DNA of 15,281 bases, taken from NCBI GenBank assembly GCA_937900605.1, contig CALCDK010000027.1, forward strand, positions 1-15,281, read 5' to 3'. A program made the translations under genes and the position numbers. Position 1 is the first letter of the stretch. Every line of letters starts with the position of its first letter. The stretch comes from an uncultured Olsenella sp. Its GTDB lineage: Bacteria; Actinomycetota; Coriobacteriia; Coriobacteriales; Atopobiaceae. Shown here piece by piece: positions 14,167 through 15,281 of this stretch. The notes below the pieces were generated by a model that searched no databases, was not told the origin of the DNA, and worked only from the letters and a program-made list of their open reading frames with translations.

Positions 14167-14889
14167 CTACCTCACGGCATGTGTCTTGGGAAGGACGTCC
14201 GCGTCCCAGCCGAGCTGGGTGGGGTCGGACGCGTCGGGCTCGCCGGCGGCCGGCGCGGCGGGTGCCACGTCGTCCGCGATGGGCGCCACGTCGGAAGCGT
14301 CGTCGGCCTGCGGCGCGACGCCCTGCTCGTCCTGCGGCGAGAGGGGCGCGCCCTCGTCCTCGCGGGCGTCCTGCGCGGGCTCGGCGTCGTCGGAGGCCCT
14401 GGCCTCGTCGGCCTGCGGCGCGTCCAGGCTCGCGACGAGCGCCACGAGGCCGGCGACGGTGCCGTCGACGTCCGGGCGCGGGTCGCCGCCGCCCGAGTAC
14501 GCCCACTGCAGAATCCACGCGGCACAGGACAGCGCGGACGCAACGAGGACGTCGTCGGGGCACGAGAGCGTGATGCGGTAGAGGCGCTCGCCCAGGCCCT
14601 CGGTCTGGCCGCAGGAGATGTCGCCGGCGATGTCGGTGCGGGCCATGAGCTCGACCGCGACGTGCTCGAGCAGGTGCGCGAGCTCGGTGTCGGTCACGAC
14701 CTCGGCGAAACTGGGCGAGGAGTCGCCCAGGCAGAGGTGGTCGACGAGGTCTGGGAGGAGCTCCAGCACGCGGTTGGTGCCCTCGGGGTCCTCGCCCGTC
14801 CTGAGCGGCGCCGACGGCGCGAGCTCGACGGTCGCCTCCAGGTTCTTGGGGCCGACCTGGACCCTCTTGAAGTCAAACAGCTGTGCCAT
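14167..14889 (-). CDS. Stand-alone cyanophycin synthetase N-terminal-domain-like protein
   Basis: A 240-residue protein. Residues 1-145 resemble the N-terminal domain of cyanophycin synthetase (CphA): a VGPKNLEATVEL opening (GPN-type), LLPDLVDHLC (44-53), LAHLLEHVAVEL (70-81), CGQTEG (93-98) and YRITLSCPDD. In CphA the corresponding blocks are LLPxLxxHxC, GHVVEHVALELQ and GRTR. The HxxEH arrangement (H72, E75, H76) is kept. The ATP-grasp and Mur-ligase domains of CphA are absent. Residues about 150-240 form an Ala/Asp/Glu/Pro-rich acidic tail, probably disordered. ATG at 14889 has GGGAGGG 10 nt upstream and a TACAAT box at 14948-14943. Function unknown: a peptide hydrolase-like or binding domain is possible. 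Assignment rests on remembered motifs, not a search. Confidence 0.6.
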   Translation of the reverse strand: MAQLFDFKRVQVGPKNLEATVELAPSAPLRTGEDPEGTNRVLELLPDLVDHLCLGDSSPSFAEVVTDTELAHLLEHVAVELMARTDIAGDISCGQTEGLGERLYRITLSCPDDVLVASALSCAAWILQWAYSGGGDPRPDVDGTVAGLVALVASLDAPQADEARASDDAEPAQDAREDEGAPLSPQDEQGVAPQADDASDVAPIADDVAPAAPAAGEPDASDPTQLGWDADVLPKTHAVR

Positions 14890-14942
14890 CAGGCTGACGC
14901 CCTCCCTTCCTGTGCCTGCCGGGGCAGACGCGATTTCCACCC

Positions 14943-14948
14943 ATTGTA
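14943..14948 (-). promoter_or_regulatory. -10 element (TACAAT) for the CphA-N-like gene
   Basis: TACAAT on the minus strand, 54 nt upstream of the ATG in the 80-nt gap after the CorC-family stop. The gene can thus be transcribed separately from its upstream neighbour. No good -35 hexamer. Confidence 0.45.
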
Positions 14949-14969
14949 GTGAAAGCGCCGCGCGCGGGT

Positions 14970-15281
14970 CTATTCCCGCGTCGACTCCACGTCCTTCTCG
15001 GCATCCGGGCCGTCCTCTGCCTCGTCGTCCACCTGCTCGGGGGCGATGACGCGCAGCATCGAGAGGCGCCTGCCGCGCATGGACTGCACGCGGAACTGGA
15101 AGCCGTCCTTCTCGACGACGTCGCCGGGACGCGGGAGCTTGTCGGCGAGGTCGGTCACGAAGCCGGCCACGGTCTCGTACTCCTCGTTGTCCTCGACGGG
15201 CCAGCCCAGGTCGATGGCGTCGTCCAGCGAGAAGCGCCCGTCGACGAGCCACTCGCGGTCGGAGAGCTGCGTGAGGTACTT
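14970..15281 (-). CDS. CNNM/CorC (HlyC) family membrane protein, C-terminal fragment
   Basis: The last 103 residues of a gene that enters from beyond the window end. The visible part opens with KYLTQLSDREWLVDGRFSLD and continues EEYETVAGFVTDLADKLPRP, then GDVVEKDGFQFRVQSMRGRR. This is the CorC/HlyC C-terminal domain that follows the CBS pair in hemolysin-family (CNNM/CorC/TlyC) proteins; the VdGR..ld, eyeTvaGfv and P.pGd landmarks are all present. A short acidic tail (EDGPDAEKDVE) ends the protein. Full members are about 430 residues, with a DUF21 membrane domain, and are associated with Mg2+/Co2+ transport and resistance. The membrane part cannot be examined. It is the third Mg2+-associated gene in the window. 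Confidence 0.8.
   Translation of the reverse strand, partial: KYLTQLSDREWLVDGRFSLDDAIDLGWPVEDNEEYETVAGFVTDLADKLPRPGDVVEKDGFQFRVQSMRGRRLSMLRVIAPEQVDDEAEDGPDAEKDVESTRE

Overview
The window looks like a piece of chromosome from a very GC-rich actinobacterium, most likely a member of the Coriobacteriia (Olsenella/Atopobium/Eggerthella relatives). This is an inference from G/C-dominated third codon positions, strong Shine-Dalgarno (SD) sites mixed with apparently leaderless genes, and a gene set (NRAMP-related Mg2+ transporter, short HTH protein beside a kinase, PRC-barrel proteins) that I associate with that class. No phage, transposon or CRISPR array is visible.

Layout. 1-590 (minus): start of a Ser/Thr protein kinase-like gene preceded by a small HTH protein. 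796-3248 (plus): metN-metI-metQ methionine ABC importer, metQ with its own promoter, closed by a strong terminator. 3403-4662 (plus): DEAD-box RNA helicase. 4830-6125 (plus): RlmI-type 23S rRNA m5C methyltransferase. 6323-7870 (plus): L-lactate permease. 8031-8666 (minus): tadA. 8730-8820 (plus): tRNA-Ser(TGA). 8821-9170: non-genic stretch with a parS-like site, a promoter and a structured leader holding two tiny coupled ORFs. 9171-12308 (plus): a two-gene operon of an MgtE-like sensor/membrane protein and an NRAMP-family transporter whose metal site looks like the Mg2+-selective type. 12570-14035 (minus): YtxH-like protein plus PRC-barrel protein. 14167-14889 (minus): stand-alone relative of the cyanophycin synthetase N-terminal domain. 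14970-15281 (minus): C-terminal end of a CNNM/CorC (HlyC) family membrane protein.

How it fits together. The most interesting block is 8991-12308. A promoter (TATACT) is followed by about 170 nt of leader that can encode MLALCGPRTIRLREGSA and MKPRPHSR, overlapping as ATGA, with mutually exclusive hairpins. Downstream, the MgtE-like protein keeps the cytosolic Mg2+-sensing domains (MgtE_N, CBS pair) but appears to have lost the MgtE pore signature, while its operon partner has DAGG and APWM where canonical NRAMPs have DPGN and MPHN. I infer a Mg2+ uptake unit in which the MgtE-derived protein may sense and the NRAMP-related protein transports, possibly controlled by leader-peptide attenuation. 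A CorC-family gene lies 2.7 kb away.

A second theme is a short word, CTTCTCGCC/GGCGAGAAG, found 12 times on both strands in genes and between them. Related TTCTCG words also sit at terminators. All calls come from reading the sequence by eye; no searches were run.
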